A stretch of DNA of 64,000 bases from Nocardia africana NBRC 100379 (GTDB lineage: Bacteria; Actinomycetota; Actinomycetes; Mycobacteriales; Mycobacteriaceae): contig NZ_BDAV01000009.1 of the NCBI RefSeq assembly GCF_001612635.1, forward strand, positions 372,001 to 436,000, written 5' to 3'. The notes beneath the pieces are model-generated. The model saw only the letters and a program-made list of their open reading frames with translations, ran no database searches and was not told the DNA's origin. The position numbers and the translations under genes are program-made. Shown here in pieces: positions 1 to 9,183 of this stretch (its first letter is position 1; the number at the start of each line of letters is the position of its first letter).

Positions 1-953
1 ATGAGACGGCACCATTTCGCCAGCACCCGGAAGCTGACGCCGTGGGTCTTCTGGCGGGTGAAGGTCGAATGTCCGGCGCGGTGCAGATGCAACAGCATGC
101 CGTTGCGCCGCGCCCACTTCGACATCGACTGCATCGCGGTGTAGCCGACGGTGAGGTCCATCATCACGATCACGCTGCCGAGCGATTTCGCGAACTCCGC
201 CCGCTCGTACATATCCTCCATCGTGGCGGCCGTGATATTGAGATAATGACCCTTCAATTCTCCCGTTTCCGCGGTCGCGCGGTTCACACCCTCCATGGCG
301 AACAGATAGCGATCGCGCCATCGCATGAACGGTTGCGAGTTGATGTTCTCGTCGTCCTTGGTGAAATCGAGGCCACCCTTACAGGCCTCGTACACCACCC
401 GTCCGTAGTTGCGCGCCGAGAGGCCGAGTTTCGGCTTCACGGTCGCTCCCAGCAACGGCCGGCCGTACTTGTTCAGATACTCCCGTTCCATAACGATTCC
501 GTGCGGCGGTCCCTGAAAGGTCTTGACATAGGCCACCGGAATACGCATGTCCTCGAGCCGCAATGCCTGGAGCGGTTTGAAACCGAAGACGTTGCCGATC
601 ACCGAGGAGGTGAGATTGGTGATCGAGCCCTCTTCGAAAAGGTCCAGATCGTAGGCGATATAGGCGAAATACTCTCCCGGCCGCCCCGGCACCTCCTCCA
701 CCCGATAGCACTTGGCCCGGTAGCGGTCGTGCGCGGTGAGCCGGTCGGTCCACACGACAGTCCATGTGGCAGTGGAGGATTCGCCGGCCACCGCGGCGGC
801 CGCCTCGATCGGATCGACCCCCGGTTGCGGCGTCACCCGGAACACCGCCAGCACATCGGTGTCGCAGGGTTGATAATCGGCGTCGTAATAACCCATCGAC
901 GCATACGAGTGCACGCCCGGATCCCAGCGGTCACGAGTGGATTCGTCGGTCAT
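1..953 (-). CDS. cbbL: RuBisCO large subunit, form I (C-terminus off the left edge)
   Basis: Ribulose-1,5-bisphosphate carboxylase large chain, the CO2-fixing enzyme of the Calvin cycle. The 317 residues visible hold the N-terminal domain and the first part of the barrel. TVKPKLG (residues 171-177) carries the lysine equivalent to spinach K175. GGLDFTKDDEN (193-203) carries the carbamylated lysine (K199) and the metal ligands D201/E202. HRAGHS follows at 291-296, and both segments keep a constant offset of two from spinach numbering. The HLHRAGHS-type sequence resembles form IC enzymes. The ATG at 951-953 is preceded by AGGAGG. The rest of the barrel (with K334) and any cbbS lie outside the window. 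The gene diverges from a LysR regulator. Family assignment is very secure; the IC subtype is inferred. Confidence 0.96.
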   Translation of the reverse strand, partial: MTDESTRDRWDPGVHSYASMGYYDADYQPCDTDVLAVFRVTPQPGVDPIEAAAAVAGESSTATWTVVWTDRLTAHDRYRAKCYRVEEVPGRPGEYFAYIAYDLDLFEEGSITNLTSSVIGNVFGFKPLQALRLEDMRIPVAYVKTFQGPPHGIVMEREYLNKYGRPLLGATVKPKLGLSARNYGRVVYEACKGGLDFTKDDENINSQPFMRWRDRYLFAMEGVNRATAETGELKGHYLNITAATMEDMYERAEFAKSLGSVIVMMDLTVGYTAMQSMSKWARRNGMLLHLHRAGHSTFTRQKTHGVSFRVLAKWCRL

Positions 954-1089
954 CGGTCCTCCTGTATCTTGCGGAACACCCGCACCCGGTCGGCATCGCG
1001 AGCCGCTGCGCGAATCTCGCCCGCGACACCTCCTGAGAGGGTGTGGCGAGTGCGCAGATTCAGGATGCGGGCACCGCCCGGCGGGGACA

Positions 1090-1128
1090 ATTCGATTGTT
1101 TCCGGTCTCGCTCAATCGAATCGTTGAG
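1090..1128. promoter_or_regulatory. candidate CbbR operator between cbbL and cbbR
   Basis: Two overlapping inverted repeats lie in the divergent region. ATTCGATTG (1090-1098) and CAATCGAAT (1113-1121) form a 9-bp pair with a 14-nt spacer. CTCAA (1111-1115) and TTGAG (1124-1128) form a second pair with an 8-nt spacer. Stacked dyads of this kind, placed just upstream of the regulator's own -10 (TACCGT, 1134-1139), are what LysR-type regulators bind. The assignment to CbbR is inference from position. Confidence 0.6.
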
Positions 1129-1145
1129 TTTGCTACCGTCTGTAG

Positions 1146-2120
1146 ATGGGAACGGTGAGCGCGGTCCGAATGGAAACGTTTCTGGCTGTGGCCCGGCACA
1201 ACAGCATTCGGCGCGCCGCTGCGCAACTGCACATCACCGAGGCGGCCGCATCGGCGGCGGTGGCACATATCGAAAAGCAGCTCGGGGCGAAACTGATCGC
1301 GAAATCCGGACGCGGTATCGCACTCACCGAGGCGGGGCGGGTCTACGCCGAATACTGCCGCAGCATCCTGGGTTTGATGAAAGAGGCGCACGCGGCGGTC
1401 CGTCGCGCCGAAACCGGACGGTTGCGCATCGGGGTGGTGGCGACCGCCGGGGAATACGTGCTGCTGCGGCTGCTTGTGTCGTTTCGCGACCGTTACCCCG
1501 AGATCGAGCTGGGCCTGTCGATCCATCCGCGCGATCTGCTGTTCGTCGAATTACAGCACCACGAAACCGATCTCGTGATCGCCGGGCGTCCGCCACGCGA
1601 CACCGGGCTGGTGGTGCGGGCACGCCGGCCCAGCCGCCTGGTCGTCGTGGGAGCGCCGGGACGGTCCCACGATCCGCGCACCACCACCTGGTTGCTGCGC
1701 GGCCCCGGCTCCGGCACCCGCGACACCACGCTGGCCCTGCTGGACCGGCTGGAGATCCGCCCACCCGCCCTCACCCTCGGCACCCACGGGGCCGTCCTCG
1801 CCGCCGCCCGGGAAGGACTGGGCATCACGCTGATTCACAGCGACGCGGTGGAAGCCGATGTGGCGCACGGCAATCTGGTCGTCGTGCCGGTCGAGGGAAC
1901 CCCACTGGACCGGCCGTGGCACGCGGTGACGACCGGCACCCCCACGCCCGCGGCACGCCTGTTCGTCGCGCACATGGTCGACCCCGCCCGGGTGGGCGAC
2001 CGGGCCTTCCAGCCGATCACCGACCACCCCACCGGCCCGCTGCCGACGATCTCCGCCGCGTCCGGCACCGCCCCGGCAGCGAAGCCCGATTCTCGCCCGC
2101 GACACCCCGGCACGACCTAG
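1146..2120 (+). CDS. cbbR: LysR-family regulator, probable CbbR
   Basis: LysR-type transcriptional regulator of 324 residues. The N-terminal winged HTH occupies about residues 5-65 (ETFLAVARHNSIRRAAAQL, then AAASAAVAHIEKQLG), followed by a substrate-binding domain beginning near residue 92 (GRLRIGVVATAGEY). It is transcribed away from a RuBisCO gene, the classic cbbR arrangement, so it probably activates cbb transcription in response to a metabolite. The ATG is preceded by TACCGT and exactly 6 nt, so the mRNA may be leaderless; no Shine-Dalgarno is visible. The tail after about residue 290 is Pro/Ala-rich and probably disordered. The LysR family is secure; the CbbR role rests on context. Confidence 0.85.
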   Translation: MGTVSAVRMETFLAVARHNSIRRAAAQLHITEAAASAAVAHIEKQLGAKLIAKSGRGIALTEAGRVYAEYCRSILGLMKEAHAAVRRAETGRLRIGVVATAGEYVLLRLLVSFRDRYPEIELGLSIHPRDLLFVELQHHETDLVIAGRPPRDTGLVVRARRPSRLVVVGAPGRSHDPRTTTWLLRGPGSGTRDTTLALLDRLEIRPPALTLGTHGAVLAAAREGLGITLIHSDAVEADVAHGNLVVVPVEGTPLDRPWHAVTTGTPTPAARLFVAHMVDPARVGDRAFQPITDHPTGPLPTISAASGTAPAAKPDSRPRHPGTT

Positions 2121-2285
2121 GACGGTCGGCGGTATGTCCGCTGCGCCGCGGTCCCCCAGCTCGGCGCCGTCGATGAGCAGGCCGAAGTCGTCGGGATCGA
2201 GCGGGAGGGCATACTTACTGGATCGGATATCGCCGACGGTGCGGCTGCCGACGGTCCCAGGAAACGCGTAGGAGCGACAACGCCC

Positions 2286-2744
2286 ATGATCCAGCAGGAG
2301 CGCGCACGCAGCGCGGAGGAACTTGCCGAGGCGGCGGATCTGTATTTCGCGCTCGGCAGGATCACTCGGCTGTTGCGGCGCTCCGGTGACCTGGGTGCGC
2401 TGAGTCCCGGTTCGGCCTCGGCGCTGGGCACGCTGGTGCGCAGCGGCCCGATGCGGCTGGGCGATCTTGCCGCCGCCGAACACGTCACCGCTCCTACGAT
2501 GTCGCGCATCGTGTCGGGCCTGGAGAAGTACGGATACCTCGAACGCACCGCCGACCCGGCCGACGGCAGAGCCCAGTTGCTGACCGTCACCGAACAGGCG
2601 AAATCTCTGGTCAACGGGCTCACGTCGGCCCGGATCCAGCGCTTCGCCGCCGTCCTGGACGATATCGATCCGCACCAGCGGCGCACGCTAGGCGACGCAC
2701 TGGCCGTGCTGGTCGCGCGGCTCGAAGACGACGGCTCCCGGTAA
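2286..2744 (+). CDS. MarR-family transcriptional regulator
   Basis: Winged-helix regulator of 152 residues, the usual MarR size. The central segment from about residue 50 (RSGPMRLGDLAAAEHVTAPT, then MSRIVSGLEKYGYLER) is the HTH, and the wing is TADPADGRAQLLTVT. The C-terminal helices would form the dimer interface. MarR proteins usually repress efflux or detoxification genes and release DNA when bound to a small molecule; the ligand here is unknown. It stops 98 nt before an aldo/keto reductase gene on the same strand. That gene has its own promoter, so regulation of the neighbour is possible but not shown. A sequence TAGGAG lies 12 nt before the ATG. Confidence 0.9.
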   Translation: MIQQERARSAEELAEAADLYFALGRITRLLRRSGDLGALSPGSASALGTLVRSGPMRLGDLAAAEHVTAPTMSRIVSGLEKYGYLERTADPADGRAQLLTVTEQAKSLVNGLTSARIQRFAAVLDDIDPHQRRTLGDALAVLVARLEDDGSR

Positions 2745-2748
2745 CGGC

Positions 2749-2779
2749 TTGACTTGGAGCGCACTCCAAGTCGTAGCGT
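2749..2779 (+). promoter_or_regulatory. MerR-type promoter with 19-bp spacer upstream of the aldo/keto reductase
   Basis: The -35 TTGACT (2749-2754) and -10 TAGCGT (2774-2779) are separated by 19 bp. That spacing is too long for ordinary sigma-70 promoters but typical of MerR-controlled ones. The spacer region contains a dyad, ACTTGGAG (2752-2759) and CTCCAAGT (2764-2771), centred between the two boxes. No merR gene is adjacent; the neighbouring regulator is MarR-type. Confidence 0.7.
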
Positions 2780-2842
2780 CGGCCTCGTGAGTCCGCAGCG
2801 ACTCACCATCCAATCCGATGGCACCTCAGGAGGACCGCTCGC

Positions 2843-3826
<984 letters not shown>

Positions 3827-3834
3827 CGCAGTGA

Positions 3835-4224
3835 TCAGTGCGGGACGTCGACCGTCAGCGTGACCGGGGTGTCCGCGGCGACCGGCGTCCCCGCCGCCGG
3901 CTGCTGGGCGGTGACCGTCCAGGCAGTCGTCGCGGCGCTCGGGTCGTGCATCACGTCGCGGCCGTCCGCGGTGGCGATACCGGTGATGTCGAAGCACAGC
4001 GCCGCACCGACCACGGTCTGTCCCAATGGCTTCCCGCGGAAGTCGGGTAGCGGACGAGGCCAGGGCTGCGCGCCGCAGTCCCGACCGGCCGCCGCGACGG
4101 AACTCGATTGCGCCGCAGCGGATGTCGCGGTGGTGCCGGCCGCATGGTCGTCGGAGGATCCGCCGCAGGCTCCGACGGTGCAGGCGAGGGCGAGCAGGGA
4201 CGCGGCGAATGCGATGCGGCGCAT
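3835..4224 (-). CDS. PASTA-like domain lipoprotein
   Basis: Small secreted lipoprotein of 129 residues. The signal peptide runs from MRRIAFAASLLALA to a lipobox VGAC, with the lipid-modified Cys at residue 20. A Ser/Thr/Ala-rich linker follows, then a globular part containing PDFRGKPLGQT and ending in QQPAAGTPVAADTPVTLTVD. That pattern is typical of a PASTA domain, which in other proteins binds peptidoglycan or beta-lactams. Its role is unknown; a cell-envelope binding function is inference. It is convergent with the aldo/keto reductase gene. Confidence 0.8.
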   Translation of the reverse strand: MRRIAFAASLLALACTVGACGGSSDDHAAGTTATSAAAQSSSVAAAGRDCGAQPWPRPLPDFRGKPLGQTVVGAALCFDITGIATADGRDVMHDPSAATTAWTVTAQQPAAGTPVAADTPVTLTVDVPH

Positions 4225-4605
4225 GGATATCCTTCGGATCGAGCGGCGTGTTCGGCGCCGCCGACCAGCGAACGGGCGCGTGTGTCACGCACCCTAATAC
4301 GCGATCGGTCACCGATCGAATCGCCCGGATGACCGCCCGGAAATGCGACGTGGTCGGCGGCCGTTCGGAACGCTCCACAACGCGGACGCCGGGCGGTGAG
4401 CTCCGAGGGACAGCGCACGTCTCGAACCCCACCCGATACACCCGATGCCGGCATCGGCGACCTCGTGGTTCCGAACGAACCGCCCGTGGGAATTCTGCTC
4501 CGAAAACGTCGCGCGCGTATAACCTTTCGTGGTTACGAACCGGTGAATATCCAATCACCGTGCGGCAATGACGGATTGAACGGCCACCGAATCCGGCCCG
4601 GACGC
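4225..4605. other. non-coding region with short dyads
   Basis: No convincing gene is seen in these 381 bases. They hold a perfect 16-bp palindrome CCGATGCCGGCATCGG (4442-4457) and a direct repeat of TCGTGGTT followed by a CGAAC-like core (near 4463 and 4529). There is also a dyad GGTT-ACG-AACC (4531-4541) and a stem CGGTGA/TCACCG (4541-4546 and 4555-4560) about 45 nt past the end of the CBS gene, which could be its terminator. The lipoprotein promoter must also be here. Confidence 0.5.
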
Positions 4606-5034
4606 TCAGCCCTGCAGATAATGCTCGAGGTGTTCGCGCTCGTCCTGCAGCTCGGAGATCGCGCTCTTGACCACATCGCCGATACTGACGATTCCGACCA
4701 TGCGCCCGTGATCGACGACCGGCAGATGCCGGATCCGATGTTCGGTCATCGTCGCGCGCAGACTCTCCACCCGATCCTCGGGCGAACAGGTGTGCACGAT
4801 CGCGGTCATGATGTCGGATACCGGCCGAGTCAACAGCTGCGCACCCTGTCTGTACAGGCACCGGACCACATCCCGCTCCGAGACGATCCCGTCCAGTGCG
4901 CCGCCGGCGCCACACACCACCACCGCGCCGACATTGTGTTCGGCCAGCACCGCCAGCAATCTGTCGACCGTCGCCTCCGGCGCGATCGTCACCACATCGG
5001 CCCCCTTGTTGCGCAAAACCTCCGAAATTCGCAT
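4606..5034 (-). CDS. two-CBS-domain protein
   Basis: A 142-residue protein made of a tandem CBS (Bateman) pair. CBS1 covers about residues 8-62 (ADVVTIAPEATVDRLLAVLA, then GIVSERDVVR). CBS2 covers about 70-130 (SDIMTAIVHTCSPEDRVESL, then HLPVVDHGRMVGIVSIGDVV). Such modules bind adenosine nucleotides and usually report energy state. There is no attached enzyme or channel domain, so it may act on a partner. I chose the ATG at 5032-5034 (MRISEVLRNKGADVV) over an upstream start at 5142 because the family begins here and a GGTGG-type site precedes it. It diverges from the receiver gene upstream of nuo; a functional tie to respiration is only a guess. Confidence 0.88.
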   Translation of the reverse strand: MRISEVLRNKGADVVTIAPEATVDRLLAVLAEHNVGAVVVCGAGGALDGIVSERDVVRCLYRQGAQLLTRPVSDIMTAIVHTCSPEDRVESLRATMTEHRIRHLPVVDHGRMVGIVSIGDVVKSAISELQDEREHLEHYLQG

Positions 5035-5264
5035 CGTCCACCGCCCTGTCGAGCCTGTCGTTGGTACGCCCTGCCGGGACAGTTCTGCCGCGAACTGCCG
5101 CCGCTTATAAGGATCGCGCGTTTTGTTCCCGGTGACCAGCAACGATTCCGATCGGCACGATCAACCTCGCGGTGAAGCCGCGCGGCGGGCGCCACGCCCG
5201 GCGCGGGGGCCGTTGCCGCCCAAGGTGCCACCGCGGCCGTCCCGATGGACGTAGCATCCGAAAG

Positions 5265-5672
5265 GTGGCCGATGCGAACCGTCCCGCGCTGCGGGTTCTC
5301 GTATACAGCAGCGATGCCGACACTCGCCGCCAGGTGATACTGGCGCTGGGCAAGCATCCGCATCCCGACCTGCCGCCGTTCGACTACCGCGAGACCGCCA
5401 CCGCGCCGGTGGTGATCGAGCAGCTCGACGCCGGGGGGATCGACCTGGCCATTCTCGACGGTGAGGCCACACCCACCGGCGGAATGGGGCTGGCCAAACA
5501 ACTCAAGGACGAGATCGCCGACTGCCCGCCCATCGTGGTGCTGACCGGCCGGGCCGACGATGCCTGGCTCGCCGCCTGGTCCAGGGCAGAGGCGGCAGCC
5601 GCCCATCCGCTGGACCCGTTCCAGCTCACCTCGGCGGTCACCACGGCCCTGAACACTCGTCCCGCCGCCTGA
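5265..5672 (+). CDS. stand-alone response-regulator receiver protein (Rv3143-like)
   Basis: A 135-residue receiver domain without an output domain. The phospho-acceptor strand reads DLAILDGEA and the switch threonine lies in VVLTGR. The usual lysine of the fifth strand is replaced (AAAAHPLDP), so it is an atypical receiver. Sequence and position match M. tuberculosis Rv3143, which likewise sits before nuoA and is, to my knowledge, reported to act on complex I by protein contact. I chose the GTG at 5265 because the homologous protein begins there and TAGCAT precedes it by 7 nt, the leaderless geometry seen elsewhere in the window. A longer frame from 5172 has an Arg-rich leader unlike the family. 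A strong terminator follows, so it is probably not co-transcribed with nuo. Confidence 0.85.
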   Translation: MADANRPALRVLVYSSDADTRRQVILALGKHPHPDLPPFDYRETATAPVVIEQLDAGGIDLAILDGEATPTGGMGLAKQLKDEIADCPPIVVLTGRADDAWLAAWSRAEAAAAHPLDPFQLTSAVTTALNTRPAA

Positions 5673-5685
5673 CCAGCGCTTTTCC

Positions 5686-5714
5686 CGGTCGGCCGATATC
5701 TCGTCGGCCGACCG
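5686..5714 (+). terminator. 11-bp hairpin after the receiver gene
   Basis: CGGTCGGCCGA (5686-5696) pairs perfectly with TCGGCCGACCG (5704-5714) around a 7-nt loop, starting 14 nt after the stop codon. There is no U-tract, which is common for actinobacterial terminators. Confidence 0.75.
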
Positions 5715-6016
5715 TTCTCGTGCGCCCAGAAGACGGCGACGCGCCCGGCCACGGGGAGGCCATTGCGCTGGTTCGGTCATAAGTGACAGTTCCGAATTCG
5801 ATCAAACACCGGGGCGGAACCATGAGTATTCAGAAAGAGCGGTTGTAGGCTGTGCTGTAGCTCACACGAGCGCGACCGTTGATATGAATGGCGCCCTGCC
5901 TGCCCTGTCGTCCCGCGCTCGCGCTCGAGCTGCGGTTCGGGGTGAGACTGGCCCGGCAGACGACGATGTCAGCCCCGCCTCGGCAGTTGCCGGCGAGGGA
6001 GAGGGGTTGTGCCGTT
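5715..6016 (+). promoter_or_regulatory. presumed nuo promoter/leader region
   Basis: About 300 non-coding bases between the receiver terminator and nuoA. The nuo promoter must lie here. Candidate -10 elements are TAGGCT (5846-5851) and the nearby TGTAGCT, but I see no convincing -35. No riboswitch-like structure was recognised. A long frame from 5888 is merely an upstream extension of nuoA. Confidence 0.45.
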
Positions 6017-6397
6017 GTGAATACCCAGGTGCCGACTCTTGTGCTCGGTGCGATCGCTGCCGCGTTCGCGCTGGGATCGGTGGTGCTGGCGGCCGTGATC
6101 GGCCCCAAACGCTACAACCGCGCCAAACTCGAAGCCTACGAATGCGGTATCGAACCCACCCCGCACGCCATCGCCGGCGGGCCGGGAAACGCTGCGGGAC
6201 AACGCTTTCCGGTGAAGTACTACCTCACCGCGATGCTGTTCATCATCTTCGACATCGAGATCGTATTCCTCTATCCGTGGGCGGTGCACTTCGATGCCCT
6301 CGGCGTCTTCGGGTTGGCGGCCATGGCGCTGTTCATTCTCAACGTCTCGGTTGCCTATGCCTACGAGTGGAGGCGCGGCGGCCTGAGCTGGGACTGA
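6017..6397 (+). CDS. nuoA: NADH-quinone oxidoreductase subunit A
   Basis: Membrane subunit of complex I (126 residues) with three transmembrane helices, located at the hinge between the membrane arm and the peripheral arm. The diagnostic KLEAYECGIEPTP loop and the QRFPVKYYLTAMLFIIFDIE segment, with its buried acidic residues, are present. The GTG at 6017 is chosen because the family starts just before the first helix and a GAGAGGGG sequence lies about 10 nt upstream. The in-frame extension to 5888 is Arg-rich and unlike the family. It is the first gene of nuoA-N. Confidence 0.95.
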   Translation: MNTQVPTLVLGAIAAAFALGSVVLAAVIGPKRYNRAKLEAYECGIEPTPHAIAGGPGNAAGQRFPVKYYLTAMLFIIFDIEIVFLYPWAVHFDALGVFGLAAMALFILNVSVAYAYEWRRGGLSWD

Positions 6398-6444
6398 ACG
6401 CGGGCGAGTCGATCGGCCCGTCGGCACCGCATACCCAACCCGTC

Positions 6445-6464
6445 GTCCCGGCGTCCGCCGGGAC
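6445..6464. repeat. hairpin in the nuoA-nuoB gap
   Basis: GTCCCGGC (6445-6452) and GCCGGGAC (6457-6464) form an 8-bp stem with a 4-nt loop. It sits in the only sizeable gap (103 nt) of the nuo operon. It could be a REP-like element, an attenuator or an mRNA-stability hairpin. Confidence 0.55.
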
Positions 6465-6500
6465 CGAGGATTCGCACACGGAAGTGAGAGTTGATCCGAG

Positions 6501-7055
6501 ATGGGGCTCGAGGAGAAATTGCCCAGCGGCTTCCTGCTGAGCACGGTCGAACAGTTCGCCGGATACCTGCGTAAGGGCTCGCTGTGGCCCGCGACGTTCG
6601 GGCTGGCCTGCTGCGCGATCGAGATGATGGCCACGGGGGCCGGTCGCTTCGACAGCGCCCGCTTCGGGATGGAGGTCTTCCGCGCCTCCCCCAGGCAGGC
6701 GGACCTGATGATCGTCGCCGGCCGGGTCAGCCAGAAGATGGCGCCGGTGCTGCGGCAGGTCTACGACCAGATGACCGAACCCAAATGGGTGCTGGCGATG
6801 GGGGTGTGCGCCTCCTCCGGCGGCATGTTCAACAACTACGCCATCGTGCAGGGCGTCGATCATGTTGTGCCCGTGGACATCTACCTGCCCGGCTGTCCGC
6901 CGCGCCCGGAGATGCTGTTGCACGCGATCTTGAAACTGCACGAGAAGATCCAGGAGATGCCGCTGGGCGTCGACCGCGCCGAGGCCGTGCGCGCCGCCGA
7001 GGCCGCCGCGCTCGCCTCCACCCCCACGATCCGGATGGAGGGGTTGCTGCGATGA
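6501..7055 (+). CDS. nuoB: NADH-quinone oxidoreductase subunit B
   Basis: Peripheral-arm subunit (184 residues) that binds cluster N2, the last [4Fe-4S] centre, which passes electrons to quinone. The ligands are visible: the adjacent pair C37-C38 (GLACCAIE), C103 (MGVCASSGG) and C132 (PGCPPRPE). The GRVSQKMAPVLRQVYDQM stretch is typical. The Ala-rich C-terminal tail is as in other actinobacteria. The stop overlaps the nuoC start by 4 nt (ATGA), so the two are translationally coupled. Confidence 0.97.
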   Translation: MGLEEKLPSGFLLSTVEQFAGYLRKGSLWPATFGLACCAIEMMATGAGRFDSARFGMEVFRASPRQADLMIVAGRVSQKMAPVLRQVYDQMTEPKWVLAMGVCASSGGMFNNYAIVQGVDHVVPVDIYLPGCPPRPEMLLHAILKLHEKIQEMPLGVDRAEAVRAAEAAALASTPTIRMEGLLR

Positions 7056-7852
7056 GCCTGGACGCACCGCGCAGCGCCGGCGATCCGCCCGACAGCCGCG
7101 CTGAGCTCGAATCCTCCTCCGGCACAAGCCGAACCGGCCCGGCCGGCGAACCGGCGATCGAACCCGAATCGCGCGGTCCCTCCCCCGACCGGCCCGACGA
7201 CGAGGTCATCGGCGTGCGCCGCGGCATGTTCGGCGTCCGGGGCACCGGCGACACCTCCGGCTACGGGCGGCTGGTGCGCACCGTCACGCTGCCCGGGAGC
7301 ACTCCCGCGCCCTACGGTTCCTATTTCGACGAGGTGGTCGCCGCACTGGCACAGTCGGTCGGAGACGACGTATTCCGCGCCGCGATCGAGAAGATCGTGG
7401 TCTTCGCCGGGGAACTGACCCTGCACGTGCGGCGGGAGCGGGTCGTCGAGGTGGCGCGTGCGCTGCGCGACGACCCGGCGTTGCGCTTCGAACTGTGCCT
7501 GGGCGTGAACGGCGTGCACTACCCGGACGACACGGGCCGCGAGCTGCACGCCGCCTATCACCTGCTGTCGATCACCCACAACCGCCGGGTGCGGGTGGAG
7601 GTGCCGGTACCGGATTCGGATCCGCATACGCCCTCGCTGTTCGCGGTGTATCCGACCACCGACTGGCACGAGCGCGAAACCTACGACTTCTTCGGCATCG
7701 TCTTCGACGGGCATCCGTCGCTGACGCGGATCATGATGCCCGACGACTGGCGTGGACATCCGCAGCGCAAGGACTACCCGCTCGGCGGGATCCCGGTCGA
7801 ATACAAGGGCGCGCGTATTCCGCCGCCGGACCAGCGGAGGACCTACAGCTGA
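7052..7852 (+). CDS. nuoC: NADH-quinone oxidoreductase subunit C
   Basis: Complex I 30-kDa-type subunit, 266 residues. The first 55 or so residues are a polar, Ser/Pro-rich extension of low complexity. The conserved domain follows (RRGMFGVRGTGDTSGYGRL onward) and ends in the hallmark TDWHERETYDFFGIVFDGHP and HPQRKDYPL motifs. It packs on NuoD and NuoB at the quinone site. The ATG overlaps the nuoB stop and the gene ends one base into nuoD. The long N-terminal extension is shared, in my experience, with other Corynebacteriales proteins; its function is unknown. Confidence 0.96.
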   Translation: MSLDAPRSAGDPPDSRAELESSSGTSRTGPAGEPAIEPESRGPSPDRPDDEVIGVRRGMFGVRGTGDTSGYGRLVRTVTLPGSTPAPYGSYFDEVVAALAQSVGDDVFRAAIEKIVVFAGELTLHVRRERVVEVARALRDDPALRFELCLGVNGVHYPDDTGRELHAAYHLLSITHNRRVRVEVPVPDSDPHTPSLFAVYPTTDWHERETYDFFGIVFDGHPSLTRIMMPDDWRGHPQRKDYPLGGIPVEYKGARIPPPDQRRTYS

Positions 7853-9183
7853 TGAACCACACCGAAATCACCGGCGCCGCAACGGATCCGGTCGCCGAGA
7901 GCCCGGCGGTCACGGTCGTCGGACAGGACTGGGACGATGTGCGCGAGGCCCTCGACGGCGCCGCGGAGGAGCGCATCGTCGTCAATATGGGACCGCAGCA
8001 TCCGTCCACGCACGGCGTGCTGCGGCTGATCCTCGAGATCGAGGGCGAAACCGTCACCGAGGCGCGCTGCGGAATCGGCTACCTGCACACCGGCATCGAG
8101 AAGAATCTCGAATTCCGCAACTGGGTGCAGGGCGTCACGTTCGTGACCCGGATGGACTACCTGTCCCCGATGTTCAACGAGACCGCCTACTGCCTGGCCG
8201 TGGAGAAGCTGCTCGGCATCACCGACGACATCCCCGAACGGGTGAACATCGTCCGCGTCATGCTGATGGAACTCAACCGCATCTCCTCCCACCTGGTGGC
8301 GCTGGCCACCGGCGGTATGGAACTCGGCGCGCTGACACCGATGCTGTTCGGCTTCCGCGAACGCGAACTGATCCTCGACATCTTCGAAACCGTCACCGGA
8401 CTACGGATGAACCACGCCTACATCCGCCCCGGCGGGCTGGCGCAGGATCTGCCGCCCGATGCGGTGGGCAAGATCCGGGATCTGCTGGCGCTCATGCCGA
8501 AACGGCTGCGCGATATGGAGTTGCTGCTCAACGAGAACCCGATCTTCAAGGCCCGCACCCGGGGCATCGGCTATCTCGACCTGGCCTCGTGTATGGCGTT
8601 GGGGGTGACCGGACCGGTCCTGCGGTCCACCGGACTGCCGCACGATCTGCGCAAATCGCAGCCGTACTGCGGCTACGAGAACTACGAGTTCGACGTCATG
8701 ACCGACACCGGATGCGACTGCTACGGCCGCTACCTGATCCGCATCAAGGAGATGAAGGAGTCGCTGAAGATCGTCGAGCAGTGCCTCGACACACTCCGCC
8801 CGGGCCCGGTCATGGTGTCGGACAAGAAGATCGCGTGGCCGGCCGATCTGACACTCGGGCCCGACGGACTCGGCAATTCCGCCGAACATATCGGCACCAT
8901 CATGGGCACCTCGATGGAGGCGCTGATCCACCACTTCAAACTGGTCACCGAGGGTATGCGGGTGCCGCCCGGCCAGGTGTACGCATCGGTGGAGTCCCCC
9001 CGCGGCGAACTCGGCGTCCACATGGTCTCCGACGGCGGAACCCGTCCCTACCGCGTGCATTTCCGCGATCCCTCGTTCACGAATCTGCAGGCCGTGGCGG
9101 CGATGTGCGAAGGCGGCATGGTCGCCGACGTGATCGCCTCCGTGGCCAGCATCGACCCGGTGATGGGTGGTGTCGACCGATGA
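7852..9183 (+). CDS. nuoD: NADH-quinone oxidoreductase subunit D
   Basis: The 49-kDa-type subunit of complex I (443 residues), related to the hydrogenase large subunit but without the NiFe ligands. MGPQHPSTHGVLRLILEIEG near residue 45 carries the loop histidine of the quinone pocket. GYLHTGIEKNLE, VTFVTRMDYLSPM and the C-terminal SPRGELGVHMVSDGG and SIDPVMGGVDR motifs are all present. In M. tuberculosis the receiver protein Rv3143, whose homologue lies upstream here, is reported to contact this subunit. Start and stop overlap the neighbouring genes. Confidence 0.97.
   Translation: MNHTEITGAATDPVAESPAVTVVGQDWDDVREALDGAAEERIVVNMGPQHPSTHGVLRLILEIEGETVTEARCGIGYLHTGIEKNLEFRNWVQGVTFVTRMDYLSPMFNETAYCLAVEKLLGITDDIPERVNIVRVMLMELNRISSHLVALATGGMELGALTPMLFGFRERELILDIFETVTGLRMNHAYIRPGGLAQDLPPDAVGKIRDLLALMPKRLRDMELLLNENPIFKARTRGIGYLDLASCMALGVTGPVLRSTGLPHDLRKSQPYCGYENYEFDVMTDTGCDCYGRYLIRIKEMKESLKIVEQCLDTLRPGPVMVSDKKIAWPADLTLGPDGLGNSAEHIGTIMGTSMEALIHHFKLVTEGMRVPPGQVYASVESPRGELGVHMVSDGGTRPYRVHFRDPSFTNLQAVAAMCEGGMVADVIASVASIDPVMGGVDR

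Noticed and set aside
42..1127. Long plus-strand frame opposite cbbL
   Set aside because: It is antisense to unmistakable RuBisCO sequence and has no recognisable protein features.
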